From an uncultured Treponema sp. (GTDB lineage: Bacteria > Spirochaetota > Spirochaetia > Treponematales > Treponemataceae), in assembly GCA_946535985.1 (NCBI GenBank), contig CAMNDY010000010.1:1-57300 (forward strand): 57,300 nucleotides of DNA. The letters are read 5' to 3'. The position numbers were made by a program, and so were the translations under genes. The notes under the pieces are model-generated. The model saw nothing but the letters and a program-made list of their open reading frames with translations, did no database searches and was not told where the DNA came from. Below, one piece after another: positions 32,984-41,605 of the stretch (position 1 is the stretch's first letter; every line of letters starts with the position of its first letter).

Positions 32984-33421
32984 TTGTCACGTAGAAAAGG
33001 AAGAATTCTGGCATTCCAGGGGCTTTATTCCTGGGACATGAACCAATCTCCGGTAGAAGATATTCTTAAATTCACCTGGCTTCAAAAGGACAATCAGGAG
33101 GATGAAGGTGAGAAAAAACTTGCACCTGAACTCCTTGAAGAACAGACTTTTGCAAGCCTGATTATTTCGGGAACTGTAGAGCACCTTGCAGAAATTGACG
33201 AGCTTATTAAAACTCATCTTTCTGCAAACTGGACTCTTGAAAGAATAAATAAGGTTACACTTGCCATTTTGAGAACAAGCATTTACGAAATGAAGTTCCA
33301 GAAGGGCGCTGAACCAAAAATAGTAATTGATGAGGCTGTAAATATCGCACGCGAATACGGACTCGAAGATTCCTATAAATTTATTAATGCAGTACTTGAT
33401 AAGATTGGAAAAGAAGCTTAG
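32984..33421 (+). CDS. nusB: Transcription antitermination factor NusB
   Basis: A 145-aa all-helical protein that binds boxA RNA with NusE (S10) in antitermination complexes. Family features: SRRKGRILAFQGLYSWDMN at the start, ERINKVTLAILRTSIYEMKF, and the C-terminal PKIVIDEAVNIAREYGLEDSYKFINAVLDKI. The start is a TTG at 32984, with GGGGAG seven bases upstream; the conserved SRRKGR motif begins right after it. It overlaps the TPR lipoprotein gene at its 3' end. Confidence 0.93.
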   Translation: MSRRKGRILAFQGLYSWDMNQSPVEDILKFTWLQKDNQEDEGEKKLAPELLEEQTFASLIISGTVEHLAEIDELIKTHLSANWTLERINKVTLAILRTSIYEMKFQKGAEPKIVIDEAVNIAREYGLEDSYKFINAVLDKIGKEA

Positions 33422-35258
33422 AAAAAAATCAGTCTTATTTCTCATTTTGATTTTGTGCTTTGCTCTGCCTTTTGTTTCTTGTAAATTGAAGGCGGAGCAA
33501 AAGTCGTTAACAAGTCATTTTGAGATGGTAGATATTCAGATTGCCGAAAATCAGTTTGCAGATGCGGTAAAGCAGCTTAAAAAAATTGAAAAGCAAACCT
33601 ATGATGTGTGGTCTTATATAGGCATTTACAAACGCTATGCCCAGATTGGCGAAGATAAGCTTGCCGAAAAGATTCTTAAAAAGGGCCTCAAAAAAAATAG
33701 TCATAATCCCGAGCTTCTTGCAATTTATTCTAATTTCCTTTTGCGTCAGAACAGGCTTGAAGAAGCAAAAAAGCTTGCAGAAGAGCTCCACGGAACAAAA
33801 TATGGCTCTATTTATTCGGAGGCTTCCCTCAAAATTTTAATGAACAGCCAGACTGCCGATTTTTACAAGGATCCAAAATATTACTCAATTTATTATGATG
33901 CATATCGGGGAAGCTTGAATCCTATCTGGATTAGAAACTGTGCTATTTTTAATCTTAAGGACGGACGTTTTGATGCTGCAGCAAGTCTTGTTCCTCCTGC
34001 CTTTGCCGATTCTGATGATGCATACTTCTGGGCTCTTGTTTTATTTGATTCCGGTAAATATTATGAAGCTATTAATGCAATAGAAGTTTCGCGCTCTTTC
34101 CTCAAAGACTATCCTGATACTGTAAACCGCAGACTCTTCAAGACTTCAGAAATTAAACAGATTGCACTTGAGTCCGATGCCTACATGGCTGTTTCCGAAA
34201 TGGAAAATGCTGAGGCAAAACGACAGGAACTTGTATGTAAACTGGATAACCTTGATAAACTTAGTAGCGAAGATGAAAACCTTCTTTCTATAATTGTTGT
34301 AAACAGCGCTGTCTGGGCAAAAAATCAGTATGATGATGACTCTTGTGCAAACTTGCTTTTTTATTCTGTAAACCGCTGGCCTGATAATGTAGTAGCCCTG
34401 ATTTTATATTCTGATTTTGCCTATAATTCAAATCTTGAACGAGAAGAATCAATAGAAATCAAAAATCTTCGTCAAAATGGAATTTCCTCCCTTTCTATGG
34501 AAAAATATGATAACCGCCGCCGCATTCCTATGAGTGATGCAGTTTATCGCCTTGAGCAGGCAATGGAAAGAACAAAAGATCCTTATCTTGCTATCGTTCG
34601 GCTTGATTTAAAATATAAAACAGATAAATCTTTTACAATCAAAGATAAAACTGCCGATTTGTGGCTGCAGATGGAAAAGAACTACACCGAAGAAGAAAAA
34701 TATCAGACTCTTCTTGTTCAGTACGTGTTGAGCTTCCTGCTTAAAACAAATCAAAAGGATGACGCAAAAGAGCTCTTTACTAAATATATTTCAAATACAT
34801 ACAAGTTTAATTCAAAAGAAGATTTCTGGACTCAGGTTGGTAAGAGCCTTTCTGTAATGGATGAAAGAACTGCAGAGTTTGCAGCCTGGTTTGCCACAGA
34901 TGAAAAGAAATTTGATGAAGCTTTGCGTATTTATGAATACTGTGTTTACGAGAGCGGCGGTATTTTGTATGAAGGAATTGTATCTCCTTTAGTTTCTACT
35001 GCTTCCTGCATGAATCTTGCCGATATTTATTTTTCTACAGGTAAAAAGGCAAAGGCACTAGATTTGTATGGACGCGCTGCCGGACGCGAAAGTAAGAATT
35101 ATCTTAGATCTGATATTTTTTATAGGATTGCAAATATTTATGCAGCAGACGGGGACAATAAAAATGCCCTGCGTTCTGTAGAATACTCAGTTCTTTTGTA
35201 TCCCGATAACGCAAGGGCATCTCTTCTCAAAGAAAAAATTACTCAACAACAGCAATAA
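33387..35258 (+). CDS. TPR-repeat lipoprotein
   Basis: A 623-aa envelope protein. The signal sequence KKSVLFLILILCFALPFVSC ends in a spirochaete-type lipobox (VSC). The rest is helical with degenerate tetratricopeptide repeats throughout, clearest at about 30-130 (KQLKKIEKQTYDVWSYIGIYKRYAQIGEDKLAEKILKKGLKKNSHNPELLAIYSNFLLRQNRLEEAKKLA) and 540-620 (LADIYFSTGKKAKALDLYGRAAGR). ATG 33387 lies inside nusB; a TTG at 33405 (EKKLRKKSV) is an alternative. Neither has a good ribosome binding site, which suggests coupling to nusB. The 3' end overlaps convergent groES by 20 bases. Confidence 0.78.
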   Translation: MQYLIRLEKKLRKKSVLFLILILCFALPFVSCKLKAEQKSLTSHFEMVDIQIAENQFADAVKQLKKIEKQTYDVWSYIGIYKRYAQIGEDKLAEKILKKGLKKNSHNPELLAIYSNFLLRQNRLEEAKKLAEELHGTKYGSIYSEASLKILMNSQTADFYKDPKYYSIYYDAYRGSLNPIWIRNCAIFNLKDGRFDAAASLVPPAFADSDDAYFWALVLFDSGKYYEAINAIEVSRSFLKDYPDTVNRRLFKTSEIKQIALESDAYMAVSEMENAEAKRQELVCKLDNLDKLSSEDENLLSIIVVNSAVWAKNQYDDDSCANLLFYSVNRWPDNVVALILYSDFAYNSNLEREESIEIKNLRQNGISSLSMEKYDNRRRIPMSDAVYRLEQAMERTKDPYLAIVRLDLKYKTDKSFTIKDKTADLWLQMEKNYTEEEKYQTLLVQYVLSFLLKTNQKDDAKELFTKYISNTYKFNSKEDFWTQVGKSLSVMDERTAEFAAWFATDEKKFDEALRIYEYCVYESGGILYEGIVSPLVSTASCMNLADIYFSTGKKAKALDLYGRAAGRESKNYLRSDIFYRIANIYAADGDNKNALRSVEYSVLLYPDNARASLLKEKITQQQQ

Positions 35259-35511
35259 TATCTGACATGCGAAGAATCAAATGATCTTCTCCGTCAATTT
35301 TAATTGGGGTTCCGGCATATTTGTCATACATAATGCGGTCACCCTTCTTAAGTGTGATTTTAACTTCATCAGTTCCAGGTCCAACTTCTACAACAACAGC
35401 AGTCTGAGTTTTTTCCTGAGCAGCCTCCGGAATAATAAGTCCACCGGCAGTTTTTGTCTCGGCCTTATCGTTTTTTACCAATACACGGTCAGCTAATGGT
35501 TTGATTTTCAT
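35239..35511 (-). CDS. groES: Co-chaperonin GroES
   Basis: A 90-aa Hsp10 with KIKPLADRVLVKNDKAETKTAGGLIIPEAAQEKTQTAVVVEVGPG (mobile loop included), KGDRIMYDKYAGTPIKIDGEDHLILRMSDI. ATG 35511 has GAGGTG upstream. No groEL is adjacent; the downstream neighbour is the convergent TPR gene, so groES and groEL are apart in this genome. No CIRCE inverted repeat (TTAGCACTC type) is visible upstream, so HrcA control through it is not indicated. Confidence 0.95.
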   Translation of the reverse strand: MKIKPLADRVLVKNDKAETKTAGGLIIPEAAQEKTQTAVVVEVGPGTDEVKITLKKGDRIMYDKYAGTPIKIDGEDHLILRMSDIIAVVE

Positions 35512-35609
35512 ATATATCACCTCTAATAATATTTTATATTTACTATTAAATTTAATAAATTATTAAGAATTCGGCAAGTGAAAAAGAATATTAAAAATTG
35601 ATTCAATTG

Positions 35610-35757
35610 GAAACTGGCTTCCAGTCGAGTACGGGTTGTCAAAACCGCGGGGCTCGCCCGCTAGACGCTGAAGTGCCTTGTAATTATATACCTGGCCGCT
35701 TATGCGGCCGCACTTCAGAGTCTTTTTGAAACCCGTCCTCTCCTTCGCGCCAGTTTC
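35610..35757 (-). repeat. Structured dispersed element, copy 2
   Basis: A 148-nt copy on the minus strand between divergent groES and padR2. P1 GAAACTGGC (35757-35749) pairs with GCCAGTTTC (35618-35610). Internal loop GCGA/GGAA, then AG/CT, tandem GA/GA, GAG/CTC and ACGGGTT/AACCCGT (35736-35730 with 35637-35631). CAAAA/TTTTG is conserved. P4 CTGAAGTGC/GCACTTCAG encloses hairpin GGCCGC-ataa-GCGGCC and the invariant TATATAATTACAAG. P5 is GCGGG/CCCGC. P2 and P5 differ from copies 1 and 3 but remain paired. The intergenic stretch 35512-35922 otherwise holds the groES leader, an AT-rich tract and the padR2 promoter. Confidence 0.8.
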
Positions 35758-35805
35758 AGTTAAATCCTGGTATAATATTTTTTTTAATAATTTTTAAAAT
35801 ATATG

Positions 35806-35834
35806 TTGACAGACGACATATATCGTGGTACGAT
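35806..35834 (+). promoter_or_regulatory. Promoter of the padR2-DUF2812 pair
   Basis: Consensus -35 TTGACA (35806-35811), a 17-bp spacer, -10 TACGAT (35829-35834). The spacer and -10 lie inside a palindrome, so the promoter should be repressible. Confidence 0.7.
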
Positions 35835-35881
35835 ATATATATCGAGAGACGATATAACGAATGTCGACTATGTTATGTCGT
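35813..35881. promoter_or_regulatory. Nested palindromes over the padR2 promoter (operator)
   Basis: ATATATCGT-ggt-ACGATATAT (35818-35838) spans the spacer and -10. CGATATATATATCG (35831-35844) is a perfect 14-bp palindrome over the predicted start. ACGACATA (35813) and TATGTCGT (35874-35881) form a distant inverted pair that brackets the region. This is the expected position of a PadR autoregulatory operator; the binding protein is inferred. Confidence 0.65.
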
Positions 35882-35922
35882 GAGAAAAAACAAAGCTTAG
35901 GACTTTTTCAGGAGATGAAAAT

Positions 35923-36249
35923 ATGAAAGAGACAAAACAAGAACCGCTTTCGGAAAGTTATTTTTATATTCTTCTCTGCCTTTCTAAGGGTGCAAATCAT
36001 GGATATGGCATTATGAAGATGACAGAAAATCTTTCGCAGGGGCAGGTTAAAATTGGATCTGGAACAATGTACGGAGCAACCAGCAATATGATGAAAAAGG
36101 GCTGGATAAAGGAAATTGTTTCAGATGAACCAGGGGCAGAGAAGAAGAGGCTTTATACTCTTACCTCTGATGGGCAGGAAGCTTTTAAAGCAGAAGTAGA
36201 ACGTCTTAAGAGAATGCTTAGTGCTATCGGTTTTACACAGGAGAAATAA
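35923..36249 (+). CDS. PadR-family transcriptional regulator (second)
   Basis: A 108-aa winged-helix protein: ESYFYILLCLSKGANHGYGIMKMTENLSQGQVKIGSGTMYGATSNMMKKGWIKEI with the wing KKRLYTLTSDGQEAFKAE. AGGAG precedes ATG 35923. It differs clearly from the PadR at 21933. It pairs with a DUF2812 gene three bases downstream, a common arrangement in which PadR controls the membrane protein. Confidence 0.9.
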   Translation: MKETKQEPLSESYFYILLCLSKGANHGYGIMKMTENLSQGQVKIGSGTMYGATSNMMKKGWIKEIVSDEPGAEKKRLYTLTSDGQEAFKAEVERLKRMLSAIGFTQEK

Positions 36250-36252
36250 ATT

Positions 36253-36870
36253 ATGAAAGGATATAAAAGAGTTTTTAATGTTTATTCGGCTTGGGATTAT
36301 GCAAGAGAAATTGAAGATTTGAACAAAATGTCAGAGAAGGGCTGGCAGCTTGTTAAGGGTGGACTTTTTTCAAATCTTTATCAAAAGAACGAGGATTTGA
36401 GATATCGTTTTCAGATTGATTATAATCCAAAAATTCAGGATATGGCTCGTTACATCGAAACCTTCCGTGAACAGGGTTGGGAATATGTAAATTCTACAAT
36501 AAACGGCTGGCACTATTTTAGAAAGCTTTATGACCAGGCTGCAGGCGAAGATTACGAAATTTATAACGATTCGCAGTCGCTTAAAGAAATGCAGGCCAAG
36601 TGGCAGAGAAATGGAATTATTATGATTGGTGTTTTAATTGCCGCTGTTATTCTGCAAATAGTTTGCATGATAAGGGAGTTTGCCTGGGCAAATGCCGTAC
36701 TTGCAGCCCTGCTCCTAGCAGAAGCTTTCGTAATAGGGAGAGGAGTTTATGTATTACGAAATCCGCAAAGGGCAGATGGCCGCAAGCGCAGCTGGAATGG
36801 AATGCCTGCTTTCTTCTCAATATTCTTCATTGGAATAATAGCAGTTCTAATCCTCTTATTTCTTAAATAA
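36253..36870 (+). CDS. DUF2812 membrane protein
   Basis: A 205-aa protein. The N-terminal soluble DUF2812 domain runs KRVFNVYSAWDYAREIEDLNKMSEKGWQLVKGGLFSNLYQK ... WEYVNSTINGWHYFRKLYD. Three C-terminal transmembrane helices follow (about 118-136, 140-158, 180-202). ATG 36253 follows GGAGAAATAA. Function unknown; presumably regulated by the adjacent PadR. A terminator lies 28 bases after its stop. Confidence 0.85.
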   Translation: MKGYKRVFNVYSAWDYAREIEDLNKMSEKGWQLVKGGLFSNLYQKNEDLRYRFQIDYNPKIQDMARYIETFREQGWEYVNSTINGWHYFRKLYDQAAGEDYEIYNDSQSLKEMQAKWQRNGIIMIGVLIAAVILQIVCMIREFAWANAVLAALLLAEAFVIGRGVYVLRNPQRADGRKRSWNGMPAFFSIFFIGIIAVLILLFLK

Positions 36871-36891
36871 GTGTTCTAAATGAAAAAAATC

Positions 36892-37638
36892 CTATTTAAA
36901 AAGCTGCGGGAAATCTGCAGCTTTTTTTACTGCATCTTCGAGTGACATACCTGCAAAATTTTGTGCTCCAAGATTGCGTCCACTCTTTTTGTCGTCCACA
37001 AAAGCACCAACAACAATTCCAGGAATAACACTGTCCGGATCGTTAGGAGCATTTGGTCCGCCTAAGTCGGTGCGGCACCAGCCCGGGTCTGTAAGATTGA
37101 TACATACATCACTACCGTCAAGCTTACCTGCAAGGTCGCTGGTTACTTTGTCCAAGGCTGCCTTACTTGCGCTGTAGCCTGCCTGTTCCGGTTCATTACG
37201 GATACCGCTTGTTGTATTTATTACACGGCCAAAACCTCGTTCAATCATCTTTGGAATAAAGTGATAGCAGAGCATCATCGGAGCAATTGTATTGATTACA
37301 AAGCTTGTTGAATAATCCTCGGCCGGAGTTTTCCAGTAATCGGTGCGGTAAGCAATTTGAACAGCAGCGTCGTTGAACAAAATGTCTACAGGTTTTCCGT
37401 GAGCCTCTATTTCTTTAATCATTGCCTGAACCTGAGAAAGATCGCTTAATTCTGCTGCAACATCATAAGCTTCTATGCCCATGGCTTTTACTTCTTCAAG
37501 AACAGCTTTTGTGTGTTCTAGAGAGCGGCTGTGTAAAATAAGATTACAGCCCTGGCCGGCCATGAACTTTGCGATTCTATAACCAATTCCTCTGTTTGCA
37601 CCTGTTACAAGCGCCCATTTTCCTTTTACGTTTGTCAT
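36892..37638 (-). CDS. Short-chain dehydrogenase/reductase
   Basis: A 248-aa classical SDR. The nucleotide-binding motif is TGANRGIGYRIAKFM; FNDAAVQ stands in place of the usual NNAG; the catalytic set is a Ser in NTTSGIRNE and YSASKAAL (Tyr and Lys). The C-terminal loop has DPGWCRTDLGGPNAP. Substrate unknown. Its ATG overlaps the stop of the upstream epimerase-type gene by 4 bases, so they form one unit. Its 3' end contains the terminator of the convergent DUF2812 gene. Confidence 0.88.
   Translation of the reverse strand: MTNVKGKWALVTGANRGIGYRIAKFMAGQGCNLILHSRSLEHTKAVLEEVKAMGIEAYDVAAELSDLSQVQAMIKEIEAHGKPVDILFNDAAVQIAYRTDYWKTPAEDYSTSFVINTIAPMMLCYHFIPKMIERGFGRVINTTSGIRNEPEQAGYSASKAALDKVTSDLAGKLDGSDVCINLTDPGWCRTDLGGPNAPNDPDSVIPGIVVGAFVDDKKSGRNLGAQNFAGMSLEDAVKKAADFPQLFK
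36898..36927 (+). terminator. Rho-independent terminator inside the end of the SDR gene
   Basis: AAAAAGCTGC (36898-36907) and GCAGCTTTTTTT (from 36917) form a 10-bp stem with a 9-nt loop and a T run on the plus strand. It ends the padR2-DUF2812 unit. The same bases encode the last residues (AADFPQLF) of the convergent short-chain dehydrogenase. Confidence 0.75.
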
Positions 37639-38630
37639 TTAGTTTTCTCCACAATTTCATCACACCACTTGTCAAATTCAGGATCTTCTACCTGACATTC
37701 CGGATGTGACATTACATATTCTACTGTTTCTCTAATTCCCTGATCTGCACGCTTTGTTGCAAGAAAATCGGGAACTAGACTTTTAAGTTTACTGCAGTCA
37801 AAAACTACAGAGTTTGCTTTGTCGCCTATAAGGCTTCCTGTAAAATCATAATTACTGTGAGCTGCAAGATAGGTCGAAGAAACATAAACAGCTTTAAGTT
37901 CAACATCAAGACTGTCTGCAATGCACTGGTAAATCTGATTCCAGGTTACCGATTCATCACTCATAATCTGAACTGCTTCGCCAATGGCATGAATGTTTCC
38001 CATAAGTCCCACAAAACCTTTTGCAAAATCAGAGTTGTGTGTGATTGTCCAAAGAGAAGTTCCGTCTCCGTGAATGATTACAGGCTTTCCTTCTTTAATT
38101 CTCTTTACAACCTGATAGCTTCCTTTGTCTCCGTGAACTCCAAGTGGAACCGAGCGTTCGTCATAGGTGTGACTTGGACGGATAATTGTTATAGGAAAGC
38201 CTTCTTCGCGGTAAAGCTTCATCAGATAATCTTCGCAGGCAATCTTGTTGCGGGAATATTCCCAGTAAGGATTTGCAAGCGGAGTTTTTTCGCTGATAAT
38301 GTAATTGCCGCATGGCTTTTGATATGCCGAAGCAGAAGAGATGTACATAAACTGGCGGACCTTGCCTTTAAGAAGACGATAGTCTCTTTCCAGCTGGGAA
38401 GGTACAAAGCCGATAAAATCGCAGGCAACGTCAAATTTCATGCCTTCAAGTTTTGCAGCTGCAGCGGCTTCGTCATTTATATCTACAGTAATAAAGTGTG
38501 CGCCTTTAAGTTCTGGGTCGCTGTTACGGTTCCCGCGGTTTATAAGGTAGAGCTCCCAGCCCTTTTTTAAAAGGAGCTTTGAGATTGCCATGCTTATTGT
38601 TCCGGTTCCACCGATAAATAATGCTTTCAT
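37635..38630 (-). CDS. NAD-dependent epimerase/dehydratase (extended SDR)
   Basis: A 331-aa extended short-chain dehydrogenase. The N-terminal Rossmann motif is ALFIGGTGTISMAISKLLLKKGWELYLINRG. FMYISSASAYQ and YSRNKIACEDYL give the Ser and the Tyr-xxx-Lys pair. The C-terminal part resembles sugar-nucleotide epimerases and plant-type reductases of the same superfamily. Substrate unknown. Downstream coupled SDR and upstream iron alcohol dehydrogenase suggest a small carbonyl-reduction cluster. Confidence 0.85.
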   Translation of the reverse strand: MKALFIGGTGTISMAISKLLLKKGWELYLINRGNRNSDPELKGAHFITVDINDEAAAAAKLEGMKFDVACDFIGFVPSQLERDYRLLKGKVRQFMYISSASAYQKPCGNYIISEKTPLANPYWEYSRNKIACEDYLMKLYREEGFPITIIRPSHTYDERSVPLGVHGDKGSYQVVKRIKEGKPVIIHGDGTSLWTITHNSDFAKGFVGLMGNIHAIGEAVQIMSDESVTWNQIYQCIADSLDVELKAVYVSSTYLAAHSNYDFTGSLIGDKANSVVFDCSKLKSLVPDFLATKRADQGIRETVEYVMSHPECQVEDPEFDKWCDEIVEKTK

Positions 38631-38653
38631 ATATCCTCCAAAGACCCAACAAT

Positions 38654-39838
38654 CTATATTTTAGCTTTCGCTGCTAACTTATAAATCTCTGCTATATCCT
38701 CAGCTGACAGCTGAACAAAGCCGCCTGTTCTTCCACCTTCTGGCAATCCAAACTTCTTTACAAGAGTTGGAATATCTTCTTCTTTTGCACCAAGCTCTGC
38801 AAAATTAATTGGCATACCAATTGAACGCAAAAAGAGGCGGAAGCGTTTAATACCTTCGCGGGCAGTTGCTTCAGGATCTGCAAAATCCATATTTACGCCC
38901 CAGACACGGGTTGCCCACTGGCAGAAACGCATAAGGTCATGCTTGTAAACAAAATCCATCCAGGCCGGCATAATTACTGCAAGACCCGCACCGTGAGCAC
39001 AGTCATAAAGACCGCTAAGCTCATGTTCAATTCCGTGGCTGTTCCAATCCTGGTCACGGCCAACGCCTACAATATTATTATGCGCAACCATTCCTGCCCA
39101 CATTATATTTGCACGAGCTTCGTAATCATCTGGATCTGCAATTACCTTTGGAGTTTCGTGAACCATTGCCTGAAGAACTCCTTCACACAAGCGGTCAGTT
39201 GTTTCTACATTCTTTGTATTTGTAAAATATCGCTCGCAAACGTGAGCCATAATATCTGTAGCACCACAAGCTGTCTGATATGCCGGAAGAGTCTGTGTTA
39301 AAGCTGGATTCAAAATAGAGAACTTTGGTCTGAGCATGTCATTTCCAAAGCCGCGTTTAATCATGCCGTCTTTCTTTGTAATTACAGAGTCCGGAGAACC
39401 TTCGCTGCCTGCTGCTGCAATTGTAAGAATTGTTGCTACCGGAAGAGCTGCTTTTGGCTGAGCAACATAACTGTAAAAATCCCAGAAATCACCTTCGTAG
39501 CATACGCCAAGAGCAATTGCCTTTGAACTGTCGATTACAGAACCACCTCCAACTGCAAGAATAAAATCTACTCCTTCGCGTTTACATAAATCAATTCCTT
39601 TATAAACTAAATCATCAAGTGGGTTAGGGTGAACACCGCCAAGCTCTACAAAAGCAACTCCTGCAGCCTTGAGCGACTCCCGGACACGGCCAAGTAATCC
39701 CGATTTTTCTGCTGACTGACCTCCAAAATGGAGTAAAACCTTACTGCCACCAAATTCTTTTACAAGCGCACCTGCCTGATTTTCTGTATCCTTTCCAAAA
39801 ACAAATTTTGTAGGACTATAAAAGGTAAAATTGTTCAT
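38654..39838 (-). CDS. Iron-containing alcohol dehydrogenase (BdhA/YqhD-like)
   Basis: A 394-aa group III alcohol dehydrogenase. NNFTFYSPTKFVFGKDTENQAGALVKEFGGSKVLLHFGGQSAEKSG is typical of NADPH butanol-type enzymes. The GGGSVIDSSKAIALG motif binds the cofactor. Metal ligands are in ATDIMAHVCERYF and SHGIEHELSGLYDCAHGAGLAVIMPAWM (Asp and three His). Probably reduces aldehydes formed in fermentation. ATG 39838 has AAGGAG upstream and is preferred over an upstream non-ATG start. Confidence 0.92.
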   Translation of the reverse strand: MNNFTFYSPTKFVFGKDTENQAGALVKEFGGSKVLLHFGGQSAEKSGLLGRVRESLKAAGVAFVELGGVHPNPLDDLVYKGIDLCKREGVDFILAVGGGSVIDSSKAIALGVCYEGDFWDFYSYVAQPKAALPVATILTIAAAGSEGSPDSVITKKDGMIKRGFGNDMLRPKFSILNPALTQTLPAYQTACGATDIMAHVCERYFTNTKNVETTDRLCEGVLQAMVHETPKVIADPDDYEARANIMWAGMVAHNNIVGVGRDQDWNSHGIEHELSGLYDCAHGAGLAVIMPAWMDFVYKHDLMRFCQWATRVWGVNMDFADPEATAREGIKRFRLFLRSIGMPINFAELGAKEEDIPTLVKKFGLPEGGRTGGFVQLSAEDIAEIYKLAAKAKI

Positions 39839-39891
39839 TATGACTGCTCCTTTTGTAATGATGATTAAACTATACAAAAGAATTTCAAAAT

Positions 39892-41595
39892 TTGCCGATT
39901 TTTTCTCTTGAATTATTGAATGAATCTATAAATTTTTCGATAATTCTGCATCCAAAGGAAGCTATAAAAAAGGGAATTCCTGTACAGCTTTTTATAGTCA
40001 TTTTTTTATGTCTTCTGGGCATTGTCCTTACAATAATCAGTCAGTTTACAAATCTTTTTTATTATTTTGATGAAAAGAATATTTACCACCGCAGCGCCTT
40101 ATATCCTTTAAGTGTTGTCCTTGGTCTTTTGCCGGGACTTATTACACTTACAATGTTTTTGCAGAATAGAAAAAAATTTACCAAAAATGTTTTTGTTACT
40201 CTTTTAATTTATTTTATTCTTTCTTTAATTGGTGTAATTCTGATTTTGTTTTTCTACGGATTTCCATGGATAAATATTTCTTTGGGCGCGGGAGCCCTGC
40301 ATCTTTTTTATTCTTCAATTAAATTAATGGAGCTTGAATTTTATTCGGGCGAAAGGGCTTCTACAATCTTGAGTCCTAATTATAAAGCGGAGCATACTTC
40401 AATAGAAACCCGGAAAAGAGTAAAAAGGAGTCATTTCTGGCAGGGACTTTCCGTAAGTCTGGGCGGAATAATTGCTGTACTTGTGATTGTTTCAATTACA
40501 GGAATTTCTCTTCCTGAAAAAACTCTGATAATTGATGAACCATACACAGAAAATGATTCTTCAAAAGCAGTTTGTGTTACCTTTGCACGAAATGCCGAAA
40601 AGCATTGGGTTGATGAAGCAGATCCCGACAGAACAGGTGCCCAGTATGACGGCATGATTTTTAATAATATGAGAAGTTCAATCATAACAGACTGGAATTT
40701 TTCTATTGCAGTACCGGAGGGATGTTCTATAGATCCGGGGCCATGGAATGGAACCTTTACACTTTTGGATGGAAAATTAAACGTAATAAAACCTCACGAA
40801 GGAGACCAGGAAAATATTCATGGAGTAGATTTTTATAAAATTACTCCATTAAAATCTCTTGGTTTTGGCTGCATTATGTATGCACCACATAATTATGAAC
40901 CGCTTGCTCAAGAAATTGTATTTAATTATTCAAGTGTCTTAAAACCATTTACAAATGTATTATTTAAAATCTTTCTTTCCTTGCTTGCTATAATTTTTAT
41001 TGTGGCAACTACAATCACGCTTTTTGAAGGAAAACTCATCCATGTAGAAGAAGAAAATAAAAAACTCGAAAGCACTGTAAAAGAGCGTACAAAGGAACTT
41101 GAAACAGAAAAGAACCGTTCAGAAAGACTTTTGCTGAATATTCTTCCAAAGAAAATAGCAACAGAGCTTACAGCACATCCGGACAGCACAATAGCAGGAA
41201 TTGAAAAAATCAAAACAATCGGTGACTCCTACATGGCAGCGGCAGGACTTTCACCGGAAGGTGATAATGAAGGGGCAGGGCAGATGATTCGTTTTGCACA
41301 AGGACTTTTGGAGGATGTTCGCGCCTTTAATGAAGCATCCCCTGTAAAGCTTGAAATCAGACTTGGAATAAATTCTGGCTCACTTGTTGCCGGTGTAATT
41401 GGAAAAACAAAGTTTATTTATGATATCTGGGGCGATACTGTTAACGTTGCAAGCCGCATGGAAAGTACGGGTGTCCCAATGAAAATTCATGTTACAGAAA
41501 ATACAAAAGCACAAACTTCTGACCTTTTCCAGTACAGCGAAAACACCGAAATCGATGTTAAAGGAAAAGGCATGATGAAGACTTACTTCCTGTAA
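39892..41595 (+). CDS. Membrane class III adenylate/guanylate cyclase with internal catalytic deletion
   Basis: A 567-aa protein. Three to four N-terminal transmembrane helices (about 30-52, 66-88, 101-126, 186-208), an extracytoplasmic domain (about 210-360), another helix (about 363-384), a coiled coil (EEENKKLESTVKERTKELETEKN), then the cyclase domain. The domain starts normally (RLLLNILPKKIATELTAHPD) but jumps from DSTIA straight to GIEKIKTIGDSYMAAAGL. About 50 residues containing the FxDIxGFT block and the first metal-binding Asp are missing. The rest is intact (LEIRLGINSGSLVAGVIGKTKFIYDIWGDTVNVASRMESTG). Frame is open throughout, so it is expressed-looking but probably inactive. Start TTG 39892 is tentative. 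Confidence 0.8.
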   Translation: MPIFSLELLNESINFSIILHPKEAIKKGIPVQLFIVIFLCLLGIVLTIISQFTNLFYYFDEKNIYHRSALYPLSVVLGLLPGLITLTMFLQNRKKFTKNVFVTLLIYFILSLIGVILILFFYGFPWINISLGAGALHLFYSSIKLMELEFYSGERASTILSPNYKAEHTSIETRKRVKRSHFWQGLSVSLGGIIAVLVIVSITGISLPEKTLIIDEPYTENDSSKAVCVTFARNAEKHWVDEADPDRTGAQYDGMIFNNMRSSIITDWNFSIAVPEGCSIDPGPWNGTFTLLDGKLNVIKPHEGDQENIHGVDFYKITPLKSLGFGCIMYAPHNYEPLAQEIVFNYSSVLKPFTNVLFKIFLSLLAIIFIVATTITLFEGKLIHVEEENKKLESTVKERTKELETEKNRSERLLLNILPKKIATELTAHPDSTIAGIEKIKTIGDSYMAAAGLSPEGDNEGAGQMIRFAQGLLEDVRAFNEASPVKLEIRLGINSGSLVAGVIGKTKFIYDIWGDTVNVASRMESTGVPMKIHVTENTKAQTSDLFQYSENTEIDVKGKGMMKTYFL

Positions 41596-41605
41596 GTTGC
41601 CGGCT

